64,000 nucleotides of DNA from Iamia sp963728655 (GTDB lineage: Bacteria; Actinomycetota; Acidimicrobiia; Acidimicrobiales; Iamiaceae): NCBI GenBank assembly GCA_963728655.1, contig CAVSLD010000005.1, positions 124,001-188,000 on the forward strand, given 5' to 3'. Every line of letters starts with the position of its first letter. Position 1 is the first letter of the stretch. Shown here piece after piece: positions 37,981 to 47,918 of this stretch. Below the pieces are notes generated by a model that saw only the letters and a program-made list of their open reading frames with translations, had not been told where the DNA came from and did no database searches. Made by a program: the position numbers and the translations under genes.

Positions 37981-38240
37981 CCACCGTCGCCGGCGTCCTG
38001 CTGGTGATGGTCCTGCTCGTCGCCGTGCCCGTGCTGACGATCGGCGCCTTCCTCGCCGCCGGCGCCCGCCGCCAGGTCCGCGCCCAGGAGGGTGCCGCGG
38101 CCGAGGCCGAACGGATCGAGGCCGAGCGGGCCGCCGCCCACCGGGCCGACACCCAGGGGACCGGCGGCGCCCAGGACGGGCGGGCCGACGCCGAGCCGGC
38201 CGAGGGGGCCGACGACGGCCCTCCCGACGTCTCGGGCTGA
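37977..38240 (+). CDS. Single-pass membrane protein, 87 aa
   Basis: N-terminal helix (VAGVLLVMVLLVAVPVLTIGAFLAAGA), then an Ala/Glu/Arg-rich helical stretch (probable coiled coil, about residues 30-55) and an acidic Gly-rich tail. GTG start overlaps the upstream 20-codon frame. Just upstream of glnE but no known link. Family not recognised. Confidence 0.55.
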   Translation: MTTVAGVLLVMVLLVAVPVLTIGAFLAAGARRQVRAQEGAAAEAERIEAERAAAHRADTQGTGGAQDGRADAEPAEGADDGPPDVSG

Positions 38241-38283
38241 CGGGCCCGACCACGCCACGACGGTGCGGCACGATGGCTCCGTC

Positions 38284-40944
38284 GTGCCCCCTGCTCTCCC
38301 GCTCCCCGACCTGGTCGCGCACAGCGCGGACCCCGCCCGTGCCGCGTCGGTGGTGGACCGTCTCCGGGCCGCCCGGGCCGCGGCCGGCGACCGGATCGAC
38401 GCCGACGCGGAGCTGGCCGCGACGGTGGTGGCCGTCGCGGCCGCCAGCGGGTGGCTGGGTCGCCTGGTGGTGGCCGACCCGCTCGCCCTCCAGGTGCTCG
38501 AGGACCTCGACGCGCCCCCCGTCCTCGAGGTCGAGGACCCGCGGGGCCTGCGCCGCTGGCGCCACCTGGAGCACCTCCGCATCGCCGCCCGGGACCTGAC
38601 CGACCGCGACCCGCTCGAGCGCACCATGGCCCAGGTCACCGCCATGGCGACCCGGGTGCTCGGATCGGCCCTGGAGCTGGCCGGCGCCACCGACCTGGCG
38701 GTGGTGGGCATGGGCAAGGCGGGGGCGACCGAGCTCAACTACGCCTCCGACGTCGACGTGGTGCTGGTGGGCCCGACCCGGGGCGAGGCCCACCAGCGCG
38801 CCGCCCGGCGGTTCCTGGACGTGGCCCGCACCGCCCTGCGAGTCGACGTCGACCTCCGACCCGAGGGTCGCGACGGCCCGCTGGTGCGCAGCCTCGACGG
38901 GTACCGGGCGCACTGGGAGCGCTGGGCCCAGCCGTGGGAGCGCCAGGCCCTGCTGAAGGCGCGCCCCCTGGCCGGTGACCCCCAGCTGGGCGCGGCCTTC
39001 GCCGCGGCCGCCGCCTCCGAGCTCTGGGACCGCGGCTTCGGCGCCGACGCCATCCACCAGGTCCGGGCCATGAAGGCCCGCACCGAGCGCCACGCCGCCG
39101 CGGGGAGGGCGGGCGAGCGGGAGATCAAGCGCACCCCGGGCGGGATCCGCGACATCGAGTTCTCCGTCCAGCTCCTCCAGCTCGTGCACGGCCCCCTCGA
39201 CCCCGGCCTCCGCGTGCGGGGCACGCTGCCCGCCCTCACCGCCCTGGCCGACGGCGGCTACGTCGGCGCCGACGACGCCCTCTGGCTGCGGGCCTCCTAC
39301 CGCTTCCTCCGGCGGGTCGAGCACGGGGTCCAGCTCGACGAGGACCGCCAGACCCACGCCGTGCCCGCCGACCGGGCCTCCCGCGCCCGGTTGGCGCGAG
39401 CCATCGGCCTGACCGACCGGCCCCGCACCGCGGCGGTCGACGAGCTCGACGCCGAGCTGGTGGCCTGTCGGGCGACGGTGCGCCGCATCCACGAGCAGGT
39501 CTACTTCCGTCCGCTGCTCGACGCCTTCGCCGGTGTCGACGCCCCCCTGGGCCCGGCGGCCGCGGCCACCCGTCTGGAGGCGTTCGGGTTCGTCGACGCC
39601 GAGCGCACCCGCCAGGCCGTGCGCGAGCTCACCCACGGCCTCACCCGCGCCTCGCGGCTCATGGCCCAGATGCTGCCGCTGCTGCTGGACTGGCTGTCGG
39701 TCGGCCCCGACCCCGACCGGGGCCTCCTCGCCCTGCGCACGCTGGTGGCGGCCGACGCCGGTGCGGTGGCCGCGGCGTGTCGCGACTCGCCCGAGACCGC
39801 CCGGCGCCTCTGCCTGGTGGCCGCCACCAGCCCGTCGCTCACCCGGGCCCTGGGGCGCTCGCCCGAGCTGCTGCGGACCCTGACCGAGCCCCTCGAGGCC
39901 ACCGGCGCGGCCGCCCGCACCCGGCTGGTGCGCTCGGCCACCACCCGACCCGACGTCGCGGCCGGACGCGAGGCCCTGGCCCACGTCGTGCGCCAGGAGC
40001 AGGCCCGGGTCGGCACCGCCGACGTCCTGGGCGAGGCCGAGGGCGACGTGGTGGGTCGGGCCCTCGCCGACGTCGCCCGGGGGGCGGTGGAGGCAGCCGT
40101 GGCCCTCGCCGCCCCCGAGGTCCCGTTCGCGGTCCTGTCCCTCGGTCGCCTGGCCGGGGGGACCCTCGGCTACGCCTCGGACCTCGACCTGCTGCTGGCC
40201 CACGGAGCCACCGACGAGGCCGGGCGCAGGGAGTCCGACCGGGCCGGCGAGGTCGTGCGGCGCGTGCTCCTGGGCTCGGGCCCGGCCGACCGCCTGTTCG
40301 CCGTCGACCTCGACCTGCGCCCCGGCGGGCGCAGCGCGCCGCTCGTGCAGGGACGGGCCGGCATCGAGGAGCACGTCGAGCGCTGGGCCGAGCCGTGGAA
40401 GCGCCTCGCCCTGTCGCGGCTCGAGCCGCTCGCCGGCGACCACGACCTGTCCCGCTCGGTGATCGAGGCGGTGGCCCCCACCGTCTGGCGACCGCTGGAC
40501 GAGCCCGACCTGCGGGCCATCCGCCGGGTCAAGGCCCGGGCCGAGCGCGAGCGCATCCCCGCCGGCGAGGACCCGGCCTTCCACCTCAAGCTGGGGCCGG
40601 GTGCGCTGGCCGACATCGAGCTCACCGTCGCCCTCCAGCTCCTGGAGCTCGGGCGGCGCGAGCCCGACACCGTCGCCGGCATCGACGTCCTCCTCGACGC
40701 CGGTCGCCTGGACGAAGAGGAGGCCGACGCCCTACGGGCCGCCCACGCCTCCTGCGACCGGGCCCGCAACCGCTGGAGCCTCGTCGCCGGCCGTCCCCGC
40801 CAGGCCCTGCCCACCGGCGAGGACCTCACCACCCTGGCCCGGTCCCTCGGCACCACCGGCCCCGACCTGCGCGACGAGTACCTCCGCCGCACCCGGCGGG
40901 CCCGCCGCGTGGTCGTCCGCCGCTTCTACGCCCAGGACCCCTGA
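38284..40944 (+). CDS. glnE: Glutamine synthetase adenylyltransferase
   Basis: Bifunctional enzyme that adenylylates and deadenylylates glutamine synthetase in nitrogen control. 886 aa with two nucleotidyltransferase domains: N-terminal MGKAGATELNYASDVDVVLV with DLRPEGRDGPLVRSL (~155-200), and C-terminal LGYASDLDLLL with DLDLRPGGRSAPLVQ (~630-685). A helical linker joins them. GTG at 38284 is chosen; another in-frame GTG lies 21 bp upstream. Slightly shorter than the E. coli enzyme, normal for actinobacteria. Confidence 0.94.
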   Translation: MPPALPLPDLVAHSADPARAASVVDRLRAARAAAGDRIDADAELAATVVAVAAASGWLGRLVVADPLALQVLEDLDAPPVLEVEDPRGLRRWRHLEHLRIAARDLTDRDPLERTMAQVTAMATRVLGSALELAGATDLAVVGMGKAGATELNYASDVDVVLVGPTRGEAHQRAARRFLDVARTALRVDVDLRPEGRDGPLVRSLDGYRAHWERWAQPWERQALLKARPLAGDPQLGAAFAAAAASELWDRGFGADAIHQVRAMKARTERHAAAGRAGEREIKRTPGGIRDIEFSVQLLQLVHGPLDPGLRVRGTLPALTALADGGYVGADDALWLRASYRFLRRVEHGVQLDEDRQTHAVPADRASRARLARAIGLTDRPRTAAVDELDAELVACRATVRRIHEQVYFRPLLDAFAGVDAPLGPAAAATRLEAFGFVDAERTRQAVRELTHGLTRASRLMAQMLPLLLDWLSVGPDPDRGLLALRTLVAADAGAVAAACRDSPETARRLCLVAATSPSLTRALGRSPELLRTLTEPLEATGAAARTRLVRSATTRPDVAAGREALAHVVRQEQARVGTADVLGEAEGDVVGRALADVARGAVEAAVALAAPEVPFAVLSLGRLAGGTLGYASDLDLLLAHGATDEAGRRESDRAGEVVRRVLLGSGPADRLFAVDLDLRPGGRSAPLVQGRAGIEEHVERWAEPWKRLALSRLEPLAGDHDLSRSVIEAVAPTVWRPLDEPDLRAIRRVKARAERERIPAGEDPAFHLKLGPGALADIELTVALQLLELGRREPDTVAGIDVLLDAGRLDEEEADALRAAHASCDRARNRWSLVAGRPRQALPTGEDLTTLARSLGTTGPDLRDEYLRRTRRARRVVVRRFYAQDP

Positions 40945-40974
40945 GCCGGCCCTGTCCCCCTCCGTCCTGGGGCC

Positions 40975-41082
40975 CCACCACTGGGATCCCCGGCGACTCC
41001 CGTACCAAGAACCGCCCGGATGTCACCCGGCCCACTTCTCGGTACCCACCACCGGGAACCCCAGCGACTCCCGTACCGAGAA
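40975..41082. repeat. Two-copy repeat with 10-bp palindromic arms
   Basis: Two 38-bp segments with 4 mismatches (starting 40975 and 41046, period 71). The second is framed by perfect arms TTCTCGGTAC (41036-41045) and GTACCGAGAA (41073-41082). It fills the 177-bp gap between the convergent genes glnE and the secreted protein, so it could also terminate both. Confidence 0.8.
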
Positions 41083-41121
41083 CGGTCGGGGGCCCGATGT
41101 CGGGACGAGGGTGGGTGGGGG

Positions 41122-41901
41122 TCAGCGGGGGCGGTGGGCGTCGACCAGCTGGCCGGCCCACTCGGGGAGGTGCTCCGCGAGGGACGCGGCCCGGTCGGTG
41201 TCGAGGTGGCCGTCGGCCACCGCCTGGTCGAGGGCGTCGGTGGCCGCGGCGACGATGGCGTCGACCACGTCCTGGCGGGCGACACCGGCCTCCTCGGCGA
41301 TCTCGGCCACGGACCGTCCGTCCCGGAGGCCGTCGCGCAGGGCGTCGGGCTCGACGCCGATGATCTCGGCCGCGGCGGCGACGGCCTCCTCCAGGTGCGG
41401 CAGCCCACGGCCGGGGCCCCACCCGCGGGGGCCGCCCGGACCGCCCTCGGGACGGGGGTGGTCGGCCCGCCACCGCTCCGCCGCCCCGGCCACCCCGTCG
41501 CGCACGGCGTCGGCCTGGTCCTGGGTGAGGGTCCCGTCGGCCACCAGGCCGTCGAGCACGTCGTCGAGGAACCCGGGCCCGCCCGGGTGGGGCCCACCAC
41601 CCTGGTCGGGATCGGCCGGATGGGCCGGATCGGCCGCCGGGAGCGGTGCCGTCGTGGTGGCGCCGTCGCCGGAGCTCTCGGTCGGGCCTGTCGCCTCGGT
41701 CGGGCCCGGCACGTCGGTGGACGAGGGCCCGTCGGTCGTGGTGGTGGCGTCGCTGGTCGCCGCCGTGGTGGACGCCGTGGTGGTGGAGGGGTCGTCGGAC
41801 GACGCCTCCCCGGCCCCGGCCGCGACGGCCAGGGCGCCGACGCCCAGGGCCACGGCGGCGACCGCGCCGGCCACGACCTTGCGGGTGGAGGTGGTGCTCA
41901 C
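41122..41901 (-). CDS. Secreted helical protein, 259 aa
   Basis: GTG start, signal peptide (VVAGAVAAVALGVGALAVAAGAG), a Ser/Thr/Asp linker (low complexity), then a helical region of short repeats resembling soil-actinobacterial proteins with LTQDQADAV-type motifs (DGTLTQDQADAVRDGVAG; DGRSVAEIAEEAGVARQDVVDAI; DGHLDTDRAASLAEHL). No enzyme motif. Probably a cell-surface or periplasmic protein of unknown role. Confidence 0.75.
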   Translation of the reverse strand: MSTTSTRKVVAGAVAAVALGVGALAVAAGAGEASSDDPSTTTASTTAATSDATTTTDGPSSTDVPGPTEATGPTESSGDGATTTAPLPAADPAHPADPDQGGGPHPGGPGFLDDVLDGLVADGTLTQDQADAVRDGVAGAAERWRADHPRPEGGPGGPRGWGPGRGLPHLEEAVAAAAEIIGVEPDALRDGLRDGRSVAEIAEEAGVARQDVVDAIVAAATDALDQAVADGHLDTDRAASLAEHLPEWAGQLVDAHRPR

Positions 41902-41984
41902 GTGTGCTCCTGGTGGTCGACCCGCCGAGGGATCCCCCCATCTTCGTCGGCCGCCGGGCGCGATGTGTGAGCGGTCGGTCGTGG

Positions 41985-41990
41985 CAGGCT
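41985..41990 (+). promoter_or_regulatory. Weak leaderless-type -10 box
   Basis: CAGGCT, one base from the TAGGCT form, 6 nt before the ATG at 41997. Confidence 0.3.
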
Positions 41991-41996
41991 CGACGC

Positions 41997-43835
41997 ATGT
42001 CCGCCGCCCCCGCAGACCTCGCGCCCGTCCCGTCGCCGCTCCAGGGCCAGGTCGTGGAGGTCCGGGTCGCGGTGGGCGACACCGTGCGGGCCGGCCAGGT
42101 GGTGGTCGTGGTCGAGTCCATGAAGATGCACCACGACGTCACCGCCCCGGAGGCCGGGGTGGTCGACTCGGTGGCCGTCGCCGTCGACGACCAGGTCGCC
42201 CCGGGCGATGCCGTGGCCCTGCTGCGGCCCGGGGCCGCGGAGGCCGCCGACGAGGCGGACATCGCCGCCCTCGACCTCGATGCCCCCCGGGCCGACCTGG
42301 AGGAGGTGCGGGCTCGCCACCACGTGGGGTCCGACGAGGGCCGGGCCGAGGCCGTGGCCAAGCGCCACGCCCGGGGGCGCCGCACGGCGCGGGAGAACGT
42401 GGCGGACCTCGTCGATGACGGCTCCTTCGTGGAGTACGGACCGCTGGTGATCGCGGCCCAGCGCCGGCGCCGCGACCTCGACGACCTCATCGCCCGCACG
42501 CCGGCCGACGGCCTCGTCGGCGGCGTGGCCCACGTCAACGGCGACGCCGTGGGCCCCGACCGCTCCCGCACCGTGGTCGCGTCCTACGACTACACGGTCC
42601 TGGCCGGGACCCAGGGCTTCCAGAACCACCGCAAGAAGGACCGCCTCTTCGAGCTGGCCGAGCGCCAGCGGCTGCCCGTGGTCCTCTTCGCCGAGGGGGG
42701 TGGCGGGCGGCCGGGCGACACCGACACCACGACCGTGTCGGGCCTCGACTGCCTGGCCTTCCACCTCTTCGGCCGCCTGTCGGCCACCGTGCCGCTGGTG
42801 GGCATCGGGTCGGGCCGGTGCTTCGCCGGCAACGCCGCCCTCCTCGGCTGCTGCGACGTGGTCATCGCCACCGAGGACGCCACCATCGGGATGGGCGGCC
42901 CGGCCATGATCGAGGGCGGCGGGCTGGGGACCTTCGCGCCGGAGGACATCGGTCCCATCGACGTGCAGGACGCCGACGGCGTGGTCGACGTGCGGGTGGC
43001 CGACGACGCCGCCGCGGTGGCCGCCGCCCGCCGCTACCTGTCGTACTTCCAGGGACCGGTCGCACCGGTCGACCCGGTGGATCCCCGGACGCTGCGCCAC
43101 CTCGTCCCCGAGGACCGCCTCAAGGTCTACGACGTGCGCGCCGTGCTCGACGCGCTGGTCGACGAGGGCTCCCGCATGGAGCTGCGACAGGGGTTCGCCA
43201 AGGGGATGATCACCTCTCTGGCCCGCATCGACGGCCGCCCGCTCGGCATCGTGGCCAACGACCCGGCGCACCTGGGCGGGGCCATCGACAGCGACGGGGC
43301 CGACAAGGCGGCCCGGTTCCTCCAGCTCTGCGACGCCCACGGGCTCCCCGTGCTCTTCGCCTGCGACACGCCGGGGTTCATGGTGGGCCCGGCGTCGGAG
43401 GAGACGGCGTCGGTGCGCCACATGAGCCGCCTGTTCGTCACCGGCGCCAACCTGTCGGTGCCCTGCGCCACGGTGATCCTGCGCAAGGCCTACGGCCTGG
43501 GCGCCCAGGCCATGGCCGCCGGCAGCTTCAAGGCCCCCGAGTTCGTGGTGGCCTGGCCCACGGGCGAGCTGGGCGGCATGGGCCTGGAGGGTGCGGTGCG
43601 ACTCGGCTTCCGCGACGAGCTGGCCGGGGAGACGGACCCCGAGGCCCGCGAGGCGCTGTTCCAGCAGATGGTGGCGGCCGCCTACGAGCACGGCAAGGGC
43701 CTCAACGTGGCCGCCCAGTTCGAGATCGACGACGTCATCGACCCCGCCGAGACGCGCCGCTGGATCACCACCGCCCTGCTGGCCGCGCCCATCCCCCGTG
43801 ATCGCCCCCGCCGCCCGAACGTGGATACGTGGTAG
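41997..43835 (+). CDS. Biotinyl-domain/carboxyltransferase fusion
   Basis: 612 aa. Residues 8-75 are a biotinyl domain with the lysine acceptor in VVESMKMHHDV; residues ~110-612 are an acyl-CoA carboxyltransferase (KRHARGRRTARENVADLVDDGSF; GGGGRPGD; CDTPGFMVGP; GSFKAPEFVVAWPTGELGGMG). It would transfer CO2 from biotin to an acyl-CoA. A biotin carboxylase is not encoded nearby and must be supplied elsewhere. The order BCCP-then-CT in one chain is less common than BC-BCCP fusions. Substrate unknown. Confidence 0.9.
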   Translation: MSAAPADLAPVPSPLQGQVVEVRVAVGDTVRAGQVVVVVESMKMHHDVTAPEAGVVDSVAVAVDDQVAPGDAVALLRPGAAEAADEADIAALDLDAPRADLEEVRARHHVGSDEGRAEAVAKRHARGRRTARENVADLVDDGSFVEYGPLVIAAQRRRRDLDDLIARTPADGLVGGVAHVNGDAVGPDRSRTVVASYDYTVLAGTQGFQNHRKKDRLFELAERQRLPVVLFAEGGGGRPGDTDTTTVSGLDCLAFHLFGRLSATVPLVGIGSGRCFAGNAALLGCCDVVIATEDATIGMGGPAMIEGGGLGTFAPEDIGPIDVQDADGVVDVRVADDAAAVAAARRYLSYFQGPVAPVDPVDPRTLRHLVPEDRLKVYDVRAVLDALVDEGSRMELRQGFAKGMITSLARIDGRPLGIVANDPAHLGGAIDSDGADKAARFLQLCDAHGLPVLFACDTPGFMVGPASEETASVRHMSRLFVTGANLSVPCATVILRKAYGLGAQAMAAGSFKAPEFVVAWPTGELGGMGLEGAVRLGFRDELAGETDPEAREALFQQMVAAAYEHGKGLNVAAQFEIDDVIDPAETRRWITTALLAAPIPRDRPRRPNVDTW

Positions 43836-43838
43836 AGG

Positions 43839-43857
43839 CTTCGAGCTCGAGCTGAAG
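43839..43857 (+). terminator. Candidate terminator after the carboxyltransferase
   Basis: A near-perfect hairpin CTTCGAGCTC/GAGCTGAAG (one bulge), 4 nt after the stop. No other gene is visible in the 194 bp to 44029. Confidence 0.35.
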
Positions 43858-44029
43858 GGGTTCGCTCCGCTCCCACCCAGGTCGCCGACCAACACGCTGG
43901 ACCGGCTCTCGCGTCCTCCGTCTCACGGTTGATGACCCGCCACCGGCTGAGGGCGACGCCGCGCTCTGGCGGACCTCGTCGGCGAGGGACCGGTACCGGA
44001 CTCGGGGTCGTCGCGGCAGTCCCGACCGT

Positions 44030-46759
44030 TCAGGTCAGCTGACGTCGGAGTCGTTTGTCGATCGCGACCACCACGGTGGCGGCCGCCGCGACGGCGAAGA
44101 TCCGCCCCCAGGCGCCGGCGGTGATGGGTGCGGTCTGGAAGATGGTGTTCATGAACGGCAGGTAGGTGAGGGCGAGCTGGCCGAGGGCCTGCACCGCGAC
44201 GCCACCGATGATCCAGCGGTTGGAGAACAGGCCGATGTGCCAGACCGAGTGCGTGAGCGATCGGCAGGTGAACAGGTAGAAGGCTTCGACGGTGACGAAG
44301 AGGTTGAGCGCGGCGGCGCGGGCCTCGTCGAGGGTGGCGCCGTTGGCTTGTTCCCACTCGAAGAGCCACCAGGCGCCGCCGACGAGCAACGAGGAGACCG
44401 TCAGGATCCGGATGAGCAACGTGCCGGTGAGCAGCGGCCGACGTGGGTCGCGGGGCGGGCGCTGCATGATCCCGCCTTCTTTGGGTTCGAAGGCCAGCAT
44501 CATTCCGAGCGCGATGGCGGTGGTCATGTTGATCCACAGGATCTGCACGGGCACGATGGGCAAGGCGGTGCCGAGCACGATGGCGGTGAGGATGACCAGC
44601 CCCTCGCCCATGTTGGTGGGCAGGGTCCAGACGATGAACTTGGTGAGGTTGTCGAAGACCCCGCGTCCCTCTTCGATGGCGGCCTCGATCGTGGCGAAGT
44701 CGTCGTCGGTGAGGATCATGTCGGCTGCTTCCTTGGCGACCTCGGTTCCTCCGAACCCCATGGCGACGCCGATGTCGGCCTGTTGGAGGGCGGGGGCGTC
44801 GTTGACGCCGTCGCCGGTCATGGCCACGACGTGGTGGCGGGCTTGGAGGCCCTCGACGAGCAGCAGCTTCTGTTCGGGTGACACCCGCGCGAACACCGAT
44901 GCCTCCTCGACCGCAGCCGGGTACTCGTCGGCTGAGAGCGCGGCGAGGTCGACGCCGGTCAGGACCCGGCTGGGCTCGTCATCGGTGAGGATGCCGAGCT
45001 GCTCCGCGATCGCGGTCGCGGTGGCGGCGTGATCGCCGGTGATCATCTTCACGTCGATGCCTGCGGTGTGGCAGGAACGGACGGCGGCGACCGCCGCCGC
45101 CCGGGGCGGGTCGAGCATGGCCTGCAACCCGGTGAAGACGAGGGCACCGCGGAGGGCCTCGGGGTCGAGCTCCGTTCCCTCTGCGACGGTGGCCATGGCC
45201 GTGGCCAGGACCCGCAGGCCGTGCCGGGCGAGCTCGTCGACCGCCGTGAGGACGGTGCCGGCATCGATCGGTCGGCGCGTGCCGTCGGGCGCCATCTGGG
45301 TGGCGCACAGGTCGATGACCCGTTCGACGGCACCTTTCGCCAAGATCACCGCGCTGCCGTCACCACAGCGCTGCACGGTGGCCATGTACTTGCGGTCGGA
45401 GTTGAACGGGATCGCCGCGATCCGAGGAAGCTCGACCCTGAGCCGGCTCGGGTCCAGGCCGGCCTTGGTGGCGGCCACGAGCATGGCGCCCTCGGTCGGG
45501 TCCCCGATGACCCCCCAGGTCTCATCGCCGTGGGTGAGCCGAGCGTCGTTGCAGACCGCGCCGGCGACCAGGGTCCACCGCAACGCCTCGTCGGCCCCTG
45601 GCGCGACCGGGGCGTCGTGCGCATCGAGCACGGCGCCGTCGGGTTGGTAGCCCGAACCGGTCACCTCGAACCTGGCGTCTGGGGTCCACAAGGCACGCAC
45701 CGTCATCTGGTTCTCGGTGAGCGTGCCGGTCTTGTCCGAGCACACCACCGTCGTGCTGCCCAGCGTCTCCACCGCCGGCATCCGTCGGATGACGGCGCGC
45801 TGGCGGGCCATGCGGTTCACGCCGATCGCCAAGGTGATCGTGACCGCGGCCGGGAGTCCTTCGGGGATCGCTCCGACCGCCAGAGCCACAGCGGCAGTGA
45901 ACATCTCCGTCGCGTCTTCACCGCGGACCAGTCCGACTGCGAAGGTCGCCGCGGCCAGGGCGAGGATCGCCACGGTGAGCACCTTGCTGAACGCGGTCAG
46001 CTTCTTGGTCAGCGGAGTGGCCAGGGTGTCCGCCGACCCGACCAGTCGGTGGATCTCACCGAGCTCGGTCTCCACGCCGGTCGCGACCACGACGGCATCT
46101 GCGGTGCCGTTGGTGACCAAGGTGCCGGAGTAGACCATGTTGCGACGGTCGGCCACGGGGGTCGTGTCCGCCAAGACAGCCTCGTCCTTCATGACCGGCA
46201 CGGACTCGCCGGTCAGTGCGGACTCGTCGACCTGCAGCTCGGTGATCTCGATCAGACGGAGGTCGGCGGGGACCTTGTCGCCGGCCTCGATCAGGACCAG
46301 ATCGCCCGGGACCAGCTGGTCGGAGGAAACCGTGCGCTGGTGGCCGTCACGGCGGACCCGGGCGTCGGTGTGCACCATCGACCGCAACGAGTCGAGCGCC
46401 GCTTCGGCCTTGGCCTCCTGGACGTAGCCGACGATGGCGTTCACGAGCACCACACCGAAGATGACCGCCGAATCGACGAGCTCTCCCAACAGCAACGTCA
46501 CCGCGCTCGCCGCCAACAGCACGTAGATCAGCGGATGGTGGAGCTGGCTGACGAACCGCTCCAACCGCCCCGCCGCGTCGGCGTCGGGCAACACGTTCGC
46601 CCCGAAGCGCTCGAGCCGCTCGGCGGCCTCCGACGAACCCAGACCGTCGTGCCGGTCGGTCTCGAGGACCAGCAGCACCTCGTGCACCGCGAGGGCATGG
46701 TGCGAGCTGCACTCGACGTGCAGTCGCACCCGATCGGTGCTCGCAGGCGGGAGAGACAT
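44030..46759 (-). CDS. P2A-type cation-transporting ATPase (CtpF-like)
   Basis: 909 aa, complete. Actuator TGES motif (ALTGESVPV), M4 PEGLP, phosphorylation site SDKTGTLTENQMT (Asp ~340), nucleotide-binding KGAVERV, MITGDHAATA and the hinge GDGVNDAPAL. The PEGLP and general plan fit Ca2+/Na+-type pumps rather than heavy-metal pumps, which have CPC and HMA domains. The universal stress protein gene lies upstream on the same strand, as with ctpF and Rv1996 in M. tuberculosis. Lower GC and more varied codons than neighbours suggest transfer. Confidence 0.92.
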   Translation of the reverse strand: MSLPPASTDRVRLHVECSSHHALAVHEVLLVLETDRHDGLGSSEAAERLERFGANVLPDADAAGRLERFVSQLHHPLIYVLLAASAVTLLLGELVDSAVIFGVVLVNAIVGYVQEAKAEAALDSLRSMVHTDARVRRDGHQRTVSSDQLVPGDLVLIEAGDKVPADLRLIEITELQVDESALTGESVPVMKDEAVLADTTPVADRRNMVYSGTLVTNGTADAVVVATGVETELGEIHRLVGSADTLATPLTKKLTAFSKVLTVAILALAAATFAVGLVRGEDATEMFTAAVALAVGAIPEGLPAAVTITLAIGVNRMARQRAVIRRMPAVETLGSTTVVCSDKTGTLTENQMTVRALWTPDARFEVTGSGYQPDGAVLDAHDAPVAPGADEALRWTLVAGAVCNDARLTHGDETWGVIGDPTEGAMLVAATKAGLDPSRLRVELPRIAAIPFNSDRKYMATVQRCGDGSAVILAKGAVERVIDLCATQMAPDGTRRPIDAGTVLTAVDELARHGLRVLATAMATVAEGTELDPEALRGALVFTGLQAMLDPPRAAAVAAVRSCHTAGIDVKMITGDHAATATAIAEQLGILTDDEPSRVLTGVDLAALSADEYPAAVEEASVFARVSPEQKLLLVEGLQARHHVVAMTGDGVNDAPALQQADIGVAMGFGGTEVAKEAADMILTDDDFATIEAAIEEGRGVFDNLTKFIVWTLPTNMGEGLVILTAIVLGTALPIVPVQILWINMTTAIALGMMLAFEPKEGGIMQRPPRDPRRPLLTGTLLIRILTVSSLLVGGAWWLFEWEQANGATLDEARAAALNLFVTVEAFYLFTCRSLTHSVWHIGLFSNRWIIGGVAVQALGQLALTYLPFMNTIFQTAPITAGAWGRIFAVAAAATVVVAIDKRLRRQLT

Positions 46760-46861
46760 CGGAAGAGCTGCCCTTCTACGGACGCTTCAAGACACCCCGC
46801 CGACCAGGCTTCCCGGCAACTGGACCATGATCTGACCATGACCGCTTGGAGCATCCCGGGG

Positions 46862-46877
46862 CAGAGGCGAACGTCCC
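46862..46877 (-). promoter_or_regulatory. Shared upstream motif, ATPase copy
   Basis: GGGACGTTCGCCTCTG on the minus strand, 103 nt before the ATPase ATG. The same 16 bp recur upstream of the USP gene. The GGGAC half-site followed by TTCG and CC resembles a DosR/DevR box; no perfect palindrome. Confidence 0.45.
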
Positions 46878-46996
46878 GATCTCCTGCGGTCCCTTCCGCC
46901 ATGGATCGGCTCGCAGTGCGAGCAGAGCCCGCTCGAGGCCACACTCGGGACACGACCTCGGTGCCCCGCCTCGATGGCGTCCTCGGGCTCGACGCG

Positions 46997-47840
46997 CTAG
47001 CCCTTGGCCGCGGGCACCAAGACGACCGGGCGATCGGCCCTGTGCAGCGTCTTGAGCGCGACACCGCCAACCTGGAGGCCGCTGAAACCACCGATGCCAC
47101 GGGTACCGACGACGACGAGGTCGGTGCGCTCGTCCTCGGCGGCTTGAAGCAGGGCATCGGCGACGTTGGAGCCGCTGAGTGCCAGCGTGGTGATCTCGAC
47201 CCCCGCGCCTACGAGCTCCGCCGCGTAGTCGTCGCGGATCTGTCGTTCGAGCCGTCGCCGCCAGTTGTCCGGGCTGTCGGCCGGGGTCCACTCGGGGTAG
47301 GGCGGCTCGACCGAGGCTGCGACGATGCGCACGTCGGCATCGCCTCTGAGCTCAAGTACCCACTGTGCAGCGGCGCGGGATCCCTTCGAGCCGTCGGCGC
47401 CCACCAGCACGCTTCGTGTCGTGAGGTTGACCGCGCCGCCGATCACCGCGACCGGAAGGTCGGCGTGGTGGGCCAGCCACTCGGTCATGCTCCCGATGTG
47501 CAGCAGCCCGGGCCCGGCCGAGCTGCCGACTCTGCCCACCACCACGAGGTCGGCGTTCTCGCGCTGCGACCGTGAGGATGCCGGGGCGGGGGTCGCCGCT
47601 CTCGACGGCCGTCCGCACCGGGACATCCCCCAGGCGCGCGGCTTGGCTCCACTCCTCCAGTCGCGCCTGCTGCTCGGTGAGGAGTGCTTCGGCGCGGGCA
47701 GGAGGCAGCTCTGACTCGGTCGGCGTGAAGCCGGTCATCACGACGACCTCTGCGCCCTGGCGAGCCGCGAGCCGGGAAGCCCAGCGCAGGGCGTTCGCCG
47801 CGCCTGCCGACCCGTCCGTGCCGACGACGATCCGCTTCAT
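46997..47840 (-). CDS. Tandem universal stress protein, frameshifted
   Basis: Two Usp domains. The first starts at the ATG at 47840 (MKRIVVGTDGSAGAANALRWA), the second at about 47440 (TTRSVLVGADGSKGSRAAAQWVLEL) with its ATP-binding GTRGIGGFSGLQVGGVALK. One extra base near 47575 shifts the frame at the end of the first domain; removing it gives TVARENADLVVVGRVG, the normal sequence, and a 280-aa protein. Paired with the P-type ATPase. Confidence 0.85.
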
Positions 47841-47918
47841 GGCACCACTCCGGTCCTCCCATGGGTTCCCGACCCGGGGCCCATGGACCAGATCCTGCCT
47901 CCGGGGCTGGTCCCCCGA

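Noticed and set aside
43839..43935. Possible tRNA-like 3' end (GGTTCGCTCCGCTCCCACCCA) as an integration site beside the ATPase island
   Set aside because: No acceptor or anticodon stem can be folded around it and no integrase is near; the match is limited to a T-loop-like string.
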